Below, in pieces: positions 1-8,988 of a stretch of 64,000 bases of DNA. Under the pieces are notes generated by a model that was not told the DNA's origin, did not search any database, and saw nothing but the letters and a program-made list of their open reading frames with translations. The translations under genes and the position numbers were made by a program. Source of the DNA: an uncultured Prevotellaceae bacterium. GTDB taxonomy: Bacteria; Bacteroidota; Bacteroidia; Bacteroidales; Bacteroidaceae. Positions within the stretch are counted from its first letter, which is position 1. Each line of letters begins with the position of its first letter. Where the stretch lies: the NCBI GenBank assembly GCA_900315105.1, contig OMXX01000013.1, forward strand, positions 1-64,000, read 5' to 3'.

Positions 1-316
1 TGTAAACCTTTCCGGGAAACCGACAACCTTTCAAGTATGATATCAACGAATGCAGTATAATAACAGCTAAAAACTGTAAACCAAAATCAGGAAAAGACAC
101 TGACCTTGCAGTAACAAGTAACAGGTAACAATAAGGATTTTTGTGTAAGCGCACCTCATTACAGACACAGCCCCCCCACTTCTGGATATGCTCTGTTGGG
201 TGGGGATGATGCTAACGAGGCAAAAGCAAAGACTATAAAAGGGCTGATACTTCATGTAAGTACCAACCCAGAATTTATCTGATCAAAAATTTATTACCGG
301 ACAGCAATATAAAAAA
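1..316. other. left-edge non-coding stretch
   Basis: No supportable gene. The only sizeable open frame (67-255, minus, 62 codons) has no family signature and no good start context. The stretch lies 3' of the minus-strand flippase, so it is probably its 3' flank. I see no terminator hairpin. Confidence 0.5.
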
Positions 317-1747
317 CTATTTCTTTATCTTCTTCAAGAAAAATTGCTCGCACTCAGCAAGTATCTGAACCTTGCATAGTTTCATCACAGCATAGTAAAT
401 CAGAACAGCAATAACACATCTTACGATTAGAAGAAGATAAATATTGGTTATCGTTATTGTTGCGTAATAAGTAATTGCCATCGTAACGACTGCCGCAAGC
501 GTGAATGGTACAATATCCTTAAATACATTCCACCAACTATAGCCTATGAGTCTGCCAGTAAAGAGATGCCAAGGTAAAAGCCACAGAATCATCATGGCTG
601 AATAAGCAGAAACCATTACAAACATACCATAATCGGAGAAAGCATAAACGACGGCTATCTGGAGTAATATCTGACCGATATTAAGCCACATATAGATATC
701 GCTTCGCCCATGACTTATTGCAAGATTCTGATACATAGTGTGAATAGGCATGAAAGCGCCAGAGATACATAGCACCTGCAATAAAGGAACACATTCAAGC
801 CATTCCTCTTTTATTGTGACAAGAATAAATTCCCTACCCACAAGAGCGAATCCGAACATCAATGGCATAGAGAGGAAACAGGTGAATCGCAACATCTTAC
901 GAAAAGCATCCCGTCTCTCATCTTCTACCAAAACCGGCTGAGCTATCTGTCCGACGGTGTTGGCAACAAGTGAATATGCCATAGTATTCCACTTGAATGC
1001 CTGAGTATAGCTTCCAACTTGATGAAGTGGAAACCAACGTGCGAAGATAGGCGTTAGGATATTGGCAGATAACGTGTTGAGTATCTTCGTAACAAGAATC
1101 TTCAAAGCAAAAGGTGCCATGAGGCGAACTGGTCCAAAATCTAATGATAGACGTGGTCGCCAATCACGCACATAGTAGTAGCGTCCTAGGTTTACAACTA
1201 TCATATACGTCACCTGTTGCCAAGCAAGCGACCAATACGCGAAGCCCAAAAGGGCAAGCGTTATACCCACCGCTCCAGAGATAATAAGAGCAAGTGCTCC
1301 GATAATGGCAATCTCACGATTCATCATATTCTTTGCCATGTATCCTCCATGAGCTATGCCGAGTGAAGAAATGAAGAAGGTAAGGAACACCACGCGCGAA
1401 ACAGAGACGAGACGTGGCTGATGAAAATATTCGGCTATGAAAGGCGCGCTCAGGAAGAGTACGGAATACATCAAGACCGACATACAGACATTAAACGAGA
1501 ATACGGAGTTGTAATCGCGTGCCGTTGGACGTTTTATATTGATTAGTCCCTGTGTAAAACCTGCACTCTGAAGGTCAGCAGCAATGGCAGTAAAGATTGT
1601 GAGAATGCCAATGATGCCATAGTCATCCTTGGTCAGATGACGAGCAAGGATGATACCTATTATGAGATTCAGTATCTGGGTAGTCCCGCTATTGAGCGCT
1701 CCCCAGAATAGGCCTTTCGCCGTTTTTTGTTTTAGAGATTCAGGCAC
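317..1747 (-). CDS. polysaccharide flippase (Wzx/MOP superfamily)
   Basis: A 476-residue integral membrane protein that would move lipid-linked oligosaccharide across the inner membrane. The sequence shows about a dozen hydrophobic segments and the N-terminal pattern of the polysaccharide-synthesis/WzxC group (GLFWGALNSGTTQILNLIIG at about residues 12-31, then a LARxLTxxDYGIIG-like stretch). Length is normal for the family. It is the last gene of the minus-strand glycan cluster, 6 nt after the stop of a GT2 glycosyltransferase, which fits export of the glycan built upstream. The C-terminus is lysine-rich (FLKKIKK). The family call is firm; the substrate is unknown. Confidence 0.9.
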   Translation of the reverse strand: MPESLKQKTAKGLFWGALNSGTTQILNLIIGIILARHLTKDDYGIIGILTIFTAIAADLQSAGFTQGLINIKRPTARDYNSVFSFNVCMSVLMYSVLFLSAPFIAEYFHQPRLVSVSRVVFLTFFISSLGIAHGGYMAKNMMNREIAIIGALALIISGAVGITLALLGFAYWSLAWQQVTYMIVVNLGRYYYVRDWRPRLSLDFGPVRLMAPFALKILVTKILNTLSANILTPIFARWFPLHQVGSYTQAFKWNTMAYSLVANTVGQIAQPVLVEDERRDAFRKMLRFTCFLSMPLMFGFALVGREFILVTIKEEWLECVPLLQVLCISGAFMPIHTMYQNLAISHGRSDIYMWLNIGQILLQIAVVYAFSDYGMFVMVSAYSAMMILWLLPWHLFTGRLIGYSWWNVFKDIVPFTLAAVVTMAITYYATITITNIYLLLIVRCVIAVLIYYAVMKLCKVQILAECEQFFLKKIKK

Positions 1748-1753
1748 TTGTTC

Positions 1754-2692
1754 TTAATTACAAATTCTTATTAGTCGATAAAGATAATCCGCAAGTTTCA
1801 GCACAAACTTCGATTTGCAATGGAATAGCCAATAGAGTAACTGGGCACTGAAATGTTCTGGTACATAGCCTATAGTTTCATCAGCCATACTGACAGGCAT
1901 TTGCGATCTTCCACATTGACGATATGCATTGAGCACACCTATCTCCAACGACATTGGCAGATGTCCTTTGCGCTGATGATAGAAAGATAGCACCACCGAC
2001 ATTGCACGGAAATATGACAGGATATTTCTCTTCGTTATGTTTCGCGTATAGGAATTGATATTGTCCACGCGATAATAATAAACTATATCATCTGTCCATG
2101 AACGAGAAGTTACACAAGCAAGTCGGCTAGTGGCACATATATCCTCTGCAAAGTCTATCCCTTCTATAAAGAGATCTTTGACCTTATTGAGAACAGAGGT
2201 TTTGTATAGTCTTCCCCATACACGAGGCAGTATAATATTCTGACACAGAATCTTATCAAGATACTTTGATGGTTCATCGTGTGGCGGCGTAATAACCTTA
2301 CCAGTCTTCTCATCAACATAGATGGCATAAGCTCCATCCACTATGTCAGTATCTGTTTCCTTCATCCTTTTGACAAGAGTTTCCACAGCATTAAGAGGCA
2401 AGACATCGTCGCTATCCACAAACAGGAAAGTATCAGTATGAACTTCGGAAACAAGACGTTTACGGGTAGTACCGATTCCCATATTTGTATCATTATGAAC
2501 AATTCGTACACGTTCTTTTCGTTCTGGATAACGTTCCATGACCTCACGCAGCAACTCTATACTCCTGTCGGGAGTACAATCATCGCAGAAGACATACTCA
2601 ATATCAGAATATGTCTGCGAAAAAAGTGATTCTGCACACTCGGCTATGTATTTCTCCACGCCATAGACGGGAACAATTATTGTTACGGTCAT
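1754..2692 (-). CDS. family 2 glycosyltransferase
   Basis: A 312-residue GT-A fold enzyme. It starts with the GT2 opening TVTIIVPVYGVEKYIAECAE, followed by the first Asp region (FCDDCTPDRS, about residue 35) and the metal-binding DxD region (FVDSDD, about residue 92). The C-terminal third is alpha-helical and basic. It probably adds one sugar to a lipid-linked oligosaccharide at the cytoplasmic membrane. One base separates it from the upstream GT2 gene, so translation is probably coupled. The sugar donor and linkage cannot be read from the sequence. Confidence 0.9.
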   Translation of the reverse strand: MTVTIIVPVYGVEKYIAECAESLFSQTYSDIEYVFCDDCTPDRSIELLREVMERYPERKERVRIVHNDTNMGIGTTRKRLVSEVHTDTFLFVDSDDVLPLNAVETLVKRMKETDTDIVDGAYAIYVDEKTGKVITPPHDEPSKYLDKILCQNIILPRVWGRLYKTSVLNKVKDLFIEGIDFAEDICATSRLACVTSRSWTDDIVYYYRVDNINSYTRNITKRNILSYFRAMSVVLSFYHQRKGHLPMSLEIGVLNAYRQCGRSQMPVSMADETIGYVPEHFSAQLLYWLFHCKSKFVLKLADYLYRLIRICN

Positions 2693-2693
2693 A

Positions 2694-3500
2694 TCAGAGA
2701 GGAATATGCTTGAACTTCGAGTTTAGGAAACGCATTACCTTCGCCATAAAACGAAGCAAAGGGAAGATGCTTTTGAAATGTGAGAGTACGATAAAATCAT
2801 TGAGCATGGAGTTATTAATGCGTGAGAATTTAAGATAGTCCTCACGATAATATGGTTCAACGACCTCTGCAACGACACGACGGTTCTCTACGAGTGTATC
2901 TCGCCAATTCTGCTTGCTCACTCCCCCACCCTCGCAAATGGAAAGTATGGACGGAATAGTAGTTATAGTAGCTTTATCGCGTGCCATAGGCTCCGCAACC
3001 GACTTCAAGTCAGCTATCAATCGGTAACTTTCATCAAAGCCATACTTACGAAGCAACTCCGTGCGATAGTATGTCGATTGATGGTTAATGCCGAGCGAAA
3101 GAACATCATAGAGCGTCATATCCTCTGGAACAGGACGGTCAGAGTCCCCATATCGTGCCCCACCGAGAATTATATCGGCATTATATCCACTAACCGTGGT
3201 GAGAACATCGGGAGTTGCAAAGCAATCACCAGCATTCATAAAGACGGTATAATCGCCTGTGGCATAAGCTATGCCCTTGTTCATCGCATTGTATATGCCA
3301 TTATCCTTTTCTGATACAAAGACCGTAATAAGCTCACCAAAATTCTCCACAACTGTCTTTGTAGAATCTGTACTTGCACCATCTATGACAATGACCTCAA
3401 AGCATGGATAATGCAGAGCACTCACGCTCTGGAGTGTTCTTTTGAGTCCGTCAGCATTATTCAATGTGACAACAATGATTGAGAATTTCTTATTGCTCAT
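2694..3500 (-). CDS. family 2 glycosyltransferase, WcaE-like
   Basis: About 268 residues from the start chosen here. The open frame reaches 3530, but the ATG at 3500 (MSNKKFSIIVVTLNN) puts the GT2 core right at the N-terminus and overlaps the preceding stop by only 11 nt, so I prefer it. Motifs: VIDGASTDST (nucleotide-binding Asp, about residue 40), KDNGIYNAMNKGI, and NAGD in place of the usual DxD (about residue 88). This set is typical of colanic-acid-type WcaE-like transferases. It is a member of the minus-strand glycan cluster. Substrate unknown. Confidence 0.88.
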   Translation of the reverse strand: MSNKKFSIIVVTLNNADGLKRTLQSVSALHYPCFEVIVIDGASTDSTKTVVENFGELITVFVSEKDNGIYNAMNKGIAYATGDYTVFMNAGDCFATPDVLTTVSGYNADIILGGARYGDSDRPVPEDMTLYDVLSLGINHQSTYYRTELLRKYGFDESYRLIADLKSVAEPMARDKATITTIPSILSICEGGGVSKQNWRDTLVENRRVVAEVVEPYYREDYLKFSRINNSMLNDFIVLSHFKSIFPLLRFMAKVMRFLNSKFKHIPL

Positions 3501-4596
3501 TTCCATAGATTTCGATATATCGTTTGGCAACAGCTTCTTCTCCGTAGCAGTTTATGATCTTTTGTCGGGCATTATCAGATAGTCGCTGGTGATTAGCCTC
3601 ATCAAGCACATAGAGTATGCCTTTTGCCAAGTCCTCAGAATCCTTATAGTTGGCAAGATAGCCGTTCTCAAGATGGTCTATCATCTCTGGTATGCCTCCT
3701 ACGCGGAAACCAACACATGGAGCACCGCAAGCCATTGCCTCCATGATAGTGTTTGGAAGATTCTCAGAGAGAGAAGGAAGCACAAAAGCATCCACGGAGG
3801 CATAGAGTTTTGCCATTTCACGGGTGTCGGAGATATACGGAATGTCTCTACCAAGGGCGACAATCTCCACCTTTTCGCTACTTTCTTTGTTTATTATCTT
3901 CGCAGCCTCATCAAGATATTGCATTCCCTTCATAGGGTTATTGACAAACTGTGCCACAAAGAGCACACGACGATGATTCTGATGTGGCTCAGGCTTGAAG
4001 ATTGCAGTATCTATAGGATTAGGTATTGCAACAACTCTCTGCTCTGCCATCAACGGGCTCTTCAAGGCTTCGTTCATCAGCCATTGACTACAAGTGACAA
4101 ACTGTATTCTGCTCCCAGCATAGAGTTTTTGCTTACGCTCCCGTGTAGAACGTTCAAGATAGTCGTCCTTCTGCTGTATCCTTAGATGGTATGCCCCCAT
4201 GGAGTTCCAGGCATCGTGCATAGTCCATACAACCGTCTTGCCGTCATCAAGCATCTTCTTTACGGCAGCAAGACTTATGAAACCCTGATTTACCCAATGA
4301 AGGTGTATCACATCAGCCTCTTTATACTCACGGGTACTGGTGACATCTTGGCCGAAAAGGGCAATATCTGTTGCCCATAGATTACGAATGGAGAATCCGT
4401 TGCACATCCAGATAATAGCACGCTCAAAGATGCTTGTCCACGATTGCTTACGAAAACCAACAGGACCGAATGCAATGTTCTTTCTGCAAAGCATGGAAAC
4501 CTCCACACCATTCTTCTGAAGAGCGTGCATTAATCGGGTTGCCGCTATTGCAGCACCACCCGACGATTGGAATGTGCTTAATATGACTACTTTCAT
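3490..4596 (-). CDS. family 4 glycosyltransferase (GT-B)
   Basis: A 368-residue GT-B enzyme with two Rossmann-like halves. The N-terminal half has the glycine-rich opening FQSSGGAAIAATRLMHAL and an HLHWVNQGF segment. The C-terminal half carries the donor-site E-x7-E motif in SENLPNTIMEAMACG (about residues 280-295), followed by VGGIPEMI. This retaining family commonly uses nucleotide sugars in capsule and O-antigen synthesis. It overlaps the upstream membrane-protein gene by 4 nt (ATGA), which suggests translational coupling. Substrate unknown. Confidence 0.9.
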   Translation of the reverse strand: MKVVILSTFQSSGGAAIAATRLMHALQKNGVEVSMLCRKNIAFGPVGFRKQSWTSIFERAIIWMCNGFSIRNLWATDIALFGQDVTSTREYKEADVIHLHWVNQGFISLAAVKKMLDDGKTVVWTMHDAWNSMGAYHLRIQQKDDYLERSTRERKQKLYAGSRIQFVTCSQWLMNEALKSPLMAEQRVVAIPNPIDTAIFKPEPHQNHRRVLFVAQFVNNPMKGMQYLDEAAKIINKESSEKVEIVALGRDIPYISDTREMAKLYASVDAFVLPSLSENLPNTIMEAMACGAPCVGFRVGGIPEMIDHLENGYLANYKDSEDLAKGILYVLDEANHQRLSDNARQKIINCYGEEAVAKRYIEIYGNEQ

Positions 4597-5954
4597 CGTA
4601 TGATATGCGGAACAATGATTTGAAGATTATGCCCCCACATATATAATGTAAGGAATAGAACGGCACATACTACAACCGTATTTAGCCTTGGCTTTGTGGC
4701 TGTCCGCTTTATGAGATACGCCACGGCTATCGGAATAACGAATGCCCAGTGAGCTGTCATTATATACACATCGGCAGAGGCAAAGTTGAGTCCTACGTGT
4801 AAAAGCATATCAAAGAGGAACATTGACATCACCATCCACATTAGCCGCTCCTTTCTTCCGCACCATACTCCTGCCACAAAGAGTATAACAATCAATGCCT
4901 CAAAAGCATAGTTCCACCAATACTTATATCTTACAAGCACAGGACGATGGTTTTCCTTGTTCGCATCACGGAGCGGATAACGGTTGTGAAGGATGAAGCC
5001 CTCGCCAAAGACATTCTCCACAAGCGACGGCAAGCGGTCAATCTTATAGTCGGTGTTGGTGACGAAGTCAAGATGAACGAGTTGCTTTTCCTTACGTATC
5101 TTATTGTCAGCTTGTTCTTTCTTCCACTTCACAGCAAAGACAGAGTCACGCGCCATACGTCTGTTCACGGTCCGTTCTATATTGCGTTTCTCCTCTTTCT
5201 GGGTATTCTCTTGCTGATAGAAATACAGGTATCCTATCACTCCAAGAGGAATGAGATATACGAGGAAATGAAGCACTATCTTTCCGAACGATTTCCTGCC
5301 CCATTGCGTGAAAAGGTCTGCCAACCCTATCTTTACGCAATTTGTCGTGGTTATGCCTGTTGAGACGAAGAGCAAGGACAACGACTGCCACAAAGGCATT
5401 GTCTTGCCTTTCTGAATGGCTCTTCCTGCAAGATATATGGATAGAAGGAGAAACGGAAGGGTGAATGCCATGTGGTCCTCCACGAAGATGGTGAGCATTA
5501 CGTGGGAGAAGGAATAGAAGTAGAAGGTGAGCAGAAGACTAATCTTAGCCGACATTTTCAACAATCTACGCATTATCCTATACATCAGTAACCATGAACA
5601 AAGACTGCATATCACGAGCAATACGCCCACAATGAAGATAGCGCAGTTGATGCCAGTCTCTTCCTTCAGCCATGCATTGAGTTCTGACAGCGGCCACATC
5701 ATTCCGGCAAGCAACGGATGACGAGAGATTACATAGAGAGGACGCCACTTTGACACTACTATATATGTATATGGGTCGAAGCCAGAAATCTCAAATCTGT
5801 TCCAGAAAGCACTCCAGAAGCCTACCTTCGGATTTGTCCACGAATTATAATGATACTGTAGCATCATTATATTGAGGGCCACGATGATGACAAGTCCAAT
5901 CAGCGCAACAAGCAGAATCTCTCTATGTTTTGTCAAGAACTTCTTCATAGGCAA
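4593..5954 (-). CDS. multi-pass membrane protein, DUF6080-like (copy 1 of 2)
   Basis: 453 residues with a cytoplasmic N-terminus, about ten hydrophobic helices and one large polar loop (about residues 245-320) rich in Lys/Glu/Arg. It is a clear paralogue of the gene directly upstream. Both have an N-terminal ISGFDPxTYxVxSxW motif, an RHPxLAxxMWP motif after the first helices, and a late GVWxGRK motif. I recall Bacteroidales proteins of this kind being annotated DUF6080, but I could not check. The topology, with a conserved acidic loop early on, resembles GT-C glycosyltransferases; that is inference. It overlaps its neighbours by 4 and 10 nt. Confidence 0.7.
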   Translation of the reverse strand: MPMKKFLTKHREILLVALIGLVIIVALNIMMLQYHYNSWTNPKVGFWSAFWNRFEISGFDPYTYIVVSKWRPLYVISRHPLLAGMMWPLSELNAWLKEETGINCAIFIVGVLLVICSLCSWLLMYRIMRRLLKMSAKISLLLTFYFYSFSHVMLTIFVEDHMAFTLPFLLLSIYLAGRAIQKGKTMPLWQSLSLLFVSTGITTTNCVKIGLADLFTQWGRKSFGKIVLHFLVYLIPLGVIGYLYFYQQENTQKEEKRNIERTVNRRMARDSVFAVKWKKEQADNKIRKEKQLVHLDFVTNTDYKIDRLPSLVENVFGEGFILHNRYPLRDANKENHRPVLVRYKYWWNYAFEALIVILFVAGVWCGRKERLMWMVMSMFLFDMLLHVGLNFASADVYIMTAHWAFVIPIAVAYLIKRTATKPRLNTVVVCAVLFLTLYMWGHNLQIIVPHIIR

Positions 5955-7399
5955 TACCCAATGATGTTAACTATGTTCCATGCAAAGCACCACACGGCAG
6001 TAAGGGCACAAACTGTATATATTGCCACAGACCATCGTTTCCTATTCTCTATTGCTTTAAACATATATGCCATTCCTATCGGAAGCACGAAGAGATAGTG
6101 AGCCGACATGATGTATATCTCATTGATGCCGAACCCAAGCCCCATATGGAGAGCCATATCCATAATGAGGAAAGACATGGAAGTCCAAAGGAATATCGTC
6201 TTTCTTCCCATCCATACCCCACTCAAGAAAAGCAGAACAATAACAGCCTCTGCGAGATAATTAATATATCCCAACGCGTTACTCGTGTCATATCGTACTA
6301 TCAGCGGACGATTACGCAGAACATCACCGAGCAAATAGTCCCTATGCAATTGTATCCCCTCACCGAAAAGACATTCCACGGCAACATCCCATCGTGAGGT
6401 GGTTTTGTCAGTCCAGCGCATGAACTCGCCCTTGGCTATCGGCCTACCAGTGTTCCTGTTCCATATCTTCTTATGGTCACGGCGATATTTCTCCATAGCC
6501 TTCTGTTTTTGTATTTTCCTTGTCATGGCCTCAACGGCAGCTGAGTCATTGGAGCCAATGGAGTCACGTACTTGCTGACGTATCTTCTCCGTATATTCTC
6601 GGTTCTTCTTCGCCTTTACCTCATTACGAGCCATCTCCTTCGGCCATACGTATGTACGGTATTCCCAACGGGCAAAGCCCCATATCATAGCAGATGGCAG
6701 AATGACGGCAAATAGCAGAAAACGCCACTCAAAGAATCGCTTTCTACGAGTTACAAGAGCTGCAAGAAAAACTTTTAGCCCGTTGTTTAGCGAAATGCCA
6801 GCCGTAAGTATGAACAACGCTATTGTCTGCCACATATTCAATGCCGAACCATTCCTTAGTTTCTTACCAGAAAGATACAATGTCAGCGTAAGGGCGAACA
6901 TCGACATTATGAAATGGTCGGGCACCATTGCAGATAGCATTATAAATGCCATGCTGAACGTGAGAGCCGTAAGCAAATAGGCTTCACGTATCTTCACCAT
7001 TATAATCTCCTTAAAAATCCTGAACAGGAAGATAACGGAATAAAAGGCACAGAAAATTAAAATGAGCGCGGTGATGACTGTGGCGAAATTCTTGCCCGTG
7101 AGCGTCATCATCAACTGATTCAACTGGCAGAACGGCCACATGAAGAATGCCAGAAATGGATGTCTATATACGTTGTACGCCGTATCCCAATAAGATATCA
7201 CCTCATAAGTCAATGGGTCGAAACCTGAAATCTTAAACCAGCGCACGAATAGACGATGATAGTTATCTGACAACGCACTGAACCGTCCCAAGTACATATA
7301 TACAGTCATGAAGTTAAGAAACGAGAATATCAGAGCTGACACAATTGCCAACCAACGCTCGTCCTTACGTATTTTGAATATGTCAAATATACTCTTCAT
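5945..7399 (-). CDS. multi-pass membrane protein, DUF6080-like (copy 2 of 2)
   Basis: 484 residues, paralogous to the next gene downstream. It shares ISGFDPLTYEVISYW (about residue 55), YRHPFLAFFMWPF (about residue 75), the basic central loop (about residues 245-345, with the repeated RKIQKQKAMEKYRRDHKK style) and GVWMGRK near residue 405. About ten predicted membrane helices. The two copies overlap by 10 nt, consistent with tandem duplication followed by divergence. The position beside the UbiA/HAD pair and glycosyltransferases suggests a periplasm-facing glycan step using a polyprenyl-linked donor. This is inferred from context; no catalytic motif is proven. Confidence 0.7.
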   Translation of the reverse strand: MKSIFDIFKIRKDERWLAIVSALIFSFLNFMTVYMYLGRFSALSDNYHRLFVRWFKISGFDPLTYEVISYWDTAYNVYRHPFLAFFMWPFCQLNQLMMTLTGKNFATVITALILIFCAFYSVIFLFRIFKEIIMVKIREAYLLTALTFSMAFIMLSAMVPDHFIMSMFALTLTLYLSGKKLRNGSALNMWQTIALFILTAGISLNNGLKVFLAALVTRRKRFFEWRFLLFAVILPSAMIWGFARWEYRTYVWPKEMARNEVKAKKNREYTEKIRQQVRDSIGSNDSAAVEAMTRKIQKQKAMEKYRRDHKKIWNRNTGRPIAKGEFMRWTDKTTSRWDVAVECLFGEGIQLHRDYLLGDVLRNRPLIVRYDTSNALGYINYLAEAVIVLLFLSGVWMGRKTIFLWTSMSFLIMDMALHMGLGFGINEIYIMSAHYLFVLPIGMAYMFKAIENRKRWSVAIYTVCALTAVWCFAWNIVNIIGYCL

Positions 7400-7409
7400 C
7401 TATCTTTTT

Positions 7410-7994
7410 TTACGAAACCGTGATTCTCTCATCCGCAAACTCCAGCATTTCCTTATCACCTCGTGAATCACCAAATGCGGTGACATGGAAACTGCTCCTG
7501 TCGGTTTCCAGTTCAGGATATTCAGCAAGTATTCGGTTTACTTTCTCCTGTGCATAGCAGTTGGGGGTGAGGAATCTTCCTGTGAAACAAGGATTGAACT
7601 CCATCTTCGTCCCTAACACCTTGAATTCCGGCACAAGACGGCTCACCCAGTTCTCTGGACTCGCAGTTACCACCACCACTTCGTCACCATTCGCTTTTGC
7701 ATCAACCAGTCTGTCGTAGAGGTTACTACGCAGTATATGCCTATGACTATCGGCAAACCGCTGGCAGAAGTCATTAAACTCTTCCACCGTCATCCGTCCG
7801 AAACAATGGTGCAGAAGCCGCTCCTTAGTGCGCTGATTAGAATATCTGCCCATGAACATCAGTACGAGCCAAGGCAATATGCGAAGCAAGGCAAGAACCA
7901 ATCCCAACCTACCCCGCTGGTATATTATTATCGACATCATTGAATCCTTAGTGGTCAATGTGCCGTCGAAGTCGGAGAAGATAACTTTTTTCAT
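7410..7994 (-). CDS. HAD-IB family phosphatase
   Basis: 194 residues. HAD motif I is DFDGTLT at residues 8-14, motif II is the Thr in VVVTASPENW (about residue 105), and motif IV is GDSRGDKEML near the C-terminus. The cap is the small helical IB type seen in phosphoserine-phosphatase-like enzymes. It lies 114 nt downstream of the UbiA-family prenyltransferase. HAD and UbiA domains are often adjacent or fused, where the HAD partner may dephosphorylate polyprenyl-phosphoryl-5-phosphoribose. That role is inferred from the neighbour; a serine-pathway or lipid phosphatase is the alternative. Confidence 0.85.
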   Translation of the reverse strand: MKKVIFSDFDGTLTTKDSMMSIIIYQRGRLGLVLALLRILPWLVLMFMGRYSNQRTKERLLHHCFGRMTVEEFNDFCQRFADSHRHILRSNLYDRLVDAKANGDEVVVVTASPENWVSRLVPEFKVLGTKMEFNPCFTGRFLTPNCYAQEKVNRILAEYPELETDRSSFHVTAFGDSRGDKEMLEFADERITVS

Positions 7995-8108
7995 AAAGTA
8001 AAAATTAAAAAGGAAAAAGTATGGTTCGTTTTTTCAGCAAGGAACTGTTCCCACATAGTGTAATCATACTTTTTAATTCTAATTTTCTTCTTTTTCACTT
8101 CTGATTGT
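7995..8108. repeat. A/T-rich inverted repeat between UbiA-like and HAD genes
   Basis: The 114-nt gap contains the perfect 10-bp arms AAAAAGTATG (8014-8023) and CATACTTTTT (8065-8074) around a 41-nt loop, with further partial pairing outside. It could be a weak processing or attenuation hairpin inside the operon. On the minus strand a 21-codon frame runs through it and overlaps the HAD start, but its residues mostly reflect the repeat. Confidence 0.45.
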
Positions 8109-8984
8109 CTATACGTATATTATGACGAGATACGCTGCAAACCACATTACGATAACCAACTGAAGGAAATGGTCGGAGTACAGCATCTTGGTCGGGTCGC
8201 CACTTTTCTCATCAACAAGAGTGAGTTGCATATAGCGCAGTAAACCGAGAATAACGAAGACAGAAGTGAGATACACATAGTCAGAGCCTATGCGCTGAGT
8301 AACGGATGGCGATACGGTGTACATAATATAGCTCACAACCGTAACCGCAGCCGTAATGGTAACAGCCTGATTGATGAATGTTAGGTTATATCTCTCAGTG
8401 TTATGTCGTGGAGCCTCTCCCGTCTTCATCATCCTCACCACGTCATCCCTACGCTTGGCAAACGAGAGGAAGAGCGTTAGCAGAAAGGTCATCATCACGA
8501 GCCAGTTGGAAGGTACAATGTCTGTTGCAAAACCTCCGGCAAGAATCCTTAGCACAAAACCGAACGACAGCACACACACATCCACTATGGCATGACGTTT
8601 CAGCCATCTGCAATACAATATGTCAAGGATGAAGTATGTCACCACCACACCACCGACAAGCAAAGCCCTGTCTTTCATCAGCACAATGACCACAGTGGAT
8701 AGCATCATCATTAATGCCATTATCACATAGCCCTGCTTAATGCTTATCGCTCCAGATGCAATTGGCCGTTTACACTTCTCTGAGTGCTTGCGGTCGTCCT
8801 CCACATCGATGATGTCGTTATAGCAGTATATCGCCGAAGCAGCAAAGCTATATGCGAAGAATGCCATAAAAGCATATATGGCAGACTGACTATCAGTAAG
8901 AGCACCACCGAAGAACATCGGCAATAGTATGAAGATGTTCTTTGCCCACTGATATGGTCGTGTCAGGCGTATGATATTTTTCAT
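8109..8984 (-). CDS. UbiA-family polyprenyl-phosphate phosphoribosyltransferase-like
   Basis: 291 residues with about eight membrane helices. The first Asp-rich motif of the UbiA superfamily is clear: CYNDIIDVEDDRKHSEKCKR (about residues 53-72), followed by RPIASG. This arrangement is typical of decaprenyl-phosphate phosphoribosyltransferase (5-phosphoribosyl-1-diphosphate:polyprenyl-phosphate), the first step to polyprenyl-phosphoryl pentoses. The second motif region holds KRRDDVVRMMKTGE. It lies 4 nt downstream of an acyltransferase gene and upstream of a HAD phosphatase. The substrate is inferred from motif and context; other UbiA prenyl transfers remain possible. Confidence 0.82.
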   Translation of the reverse strand: MKNIIRLTRPYQWAKNIFILLPMFFGGALTDSQSAIYAFMAFFAYSFAASAIYCYNDIIDVEDDRKHSEKCKRPIASGAISIKQGYVIMALMMMLSTVVIVLMKDRALLVGGVVVTYFILDILYCRWLKRHAIVDVCVLSFGFVLRILAGGFATDIVPSNWLVMMTFLLTLFLSFAKRRDDVVRMMKTGEAPRHNTERYNLTFINQAVTITAAVTVVSYIMYTVSPSVTQRIGSDYVYLTSVFVILGLLRYMQLTLVDEKSGDPTKMLYSDHFLQLVIVMWFAAYLVIIYV

Positions 8985-8988
8985 CGTG

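Noticed and set aside
67..255. 62-codon minus-strand frame at the left edge
   Set aside because: No domain, weak start, and biased composition; could be real only if the gene to the left shows it is conserved.
3589..4185. 198-codon plus-strand open frame
   Set aside because: Shadow of the GT4 gene on the other strand; low-complexity, His/Cys-rich product.
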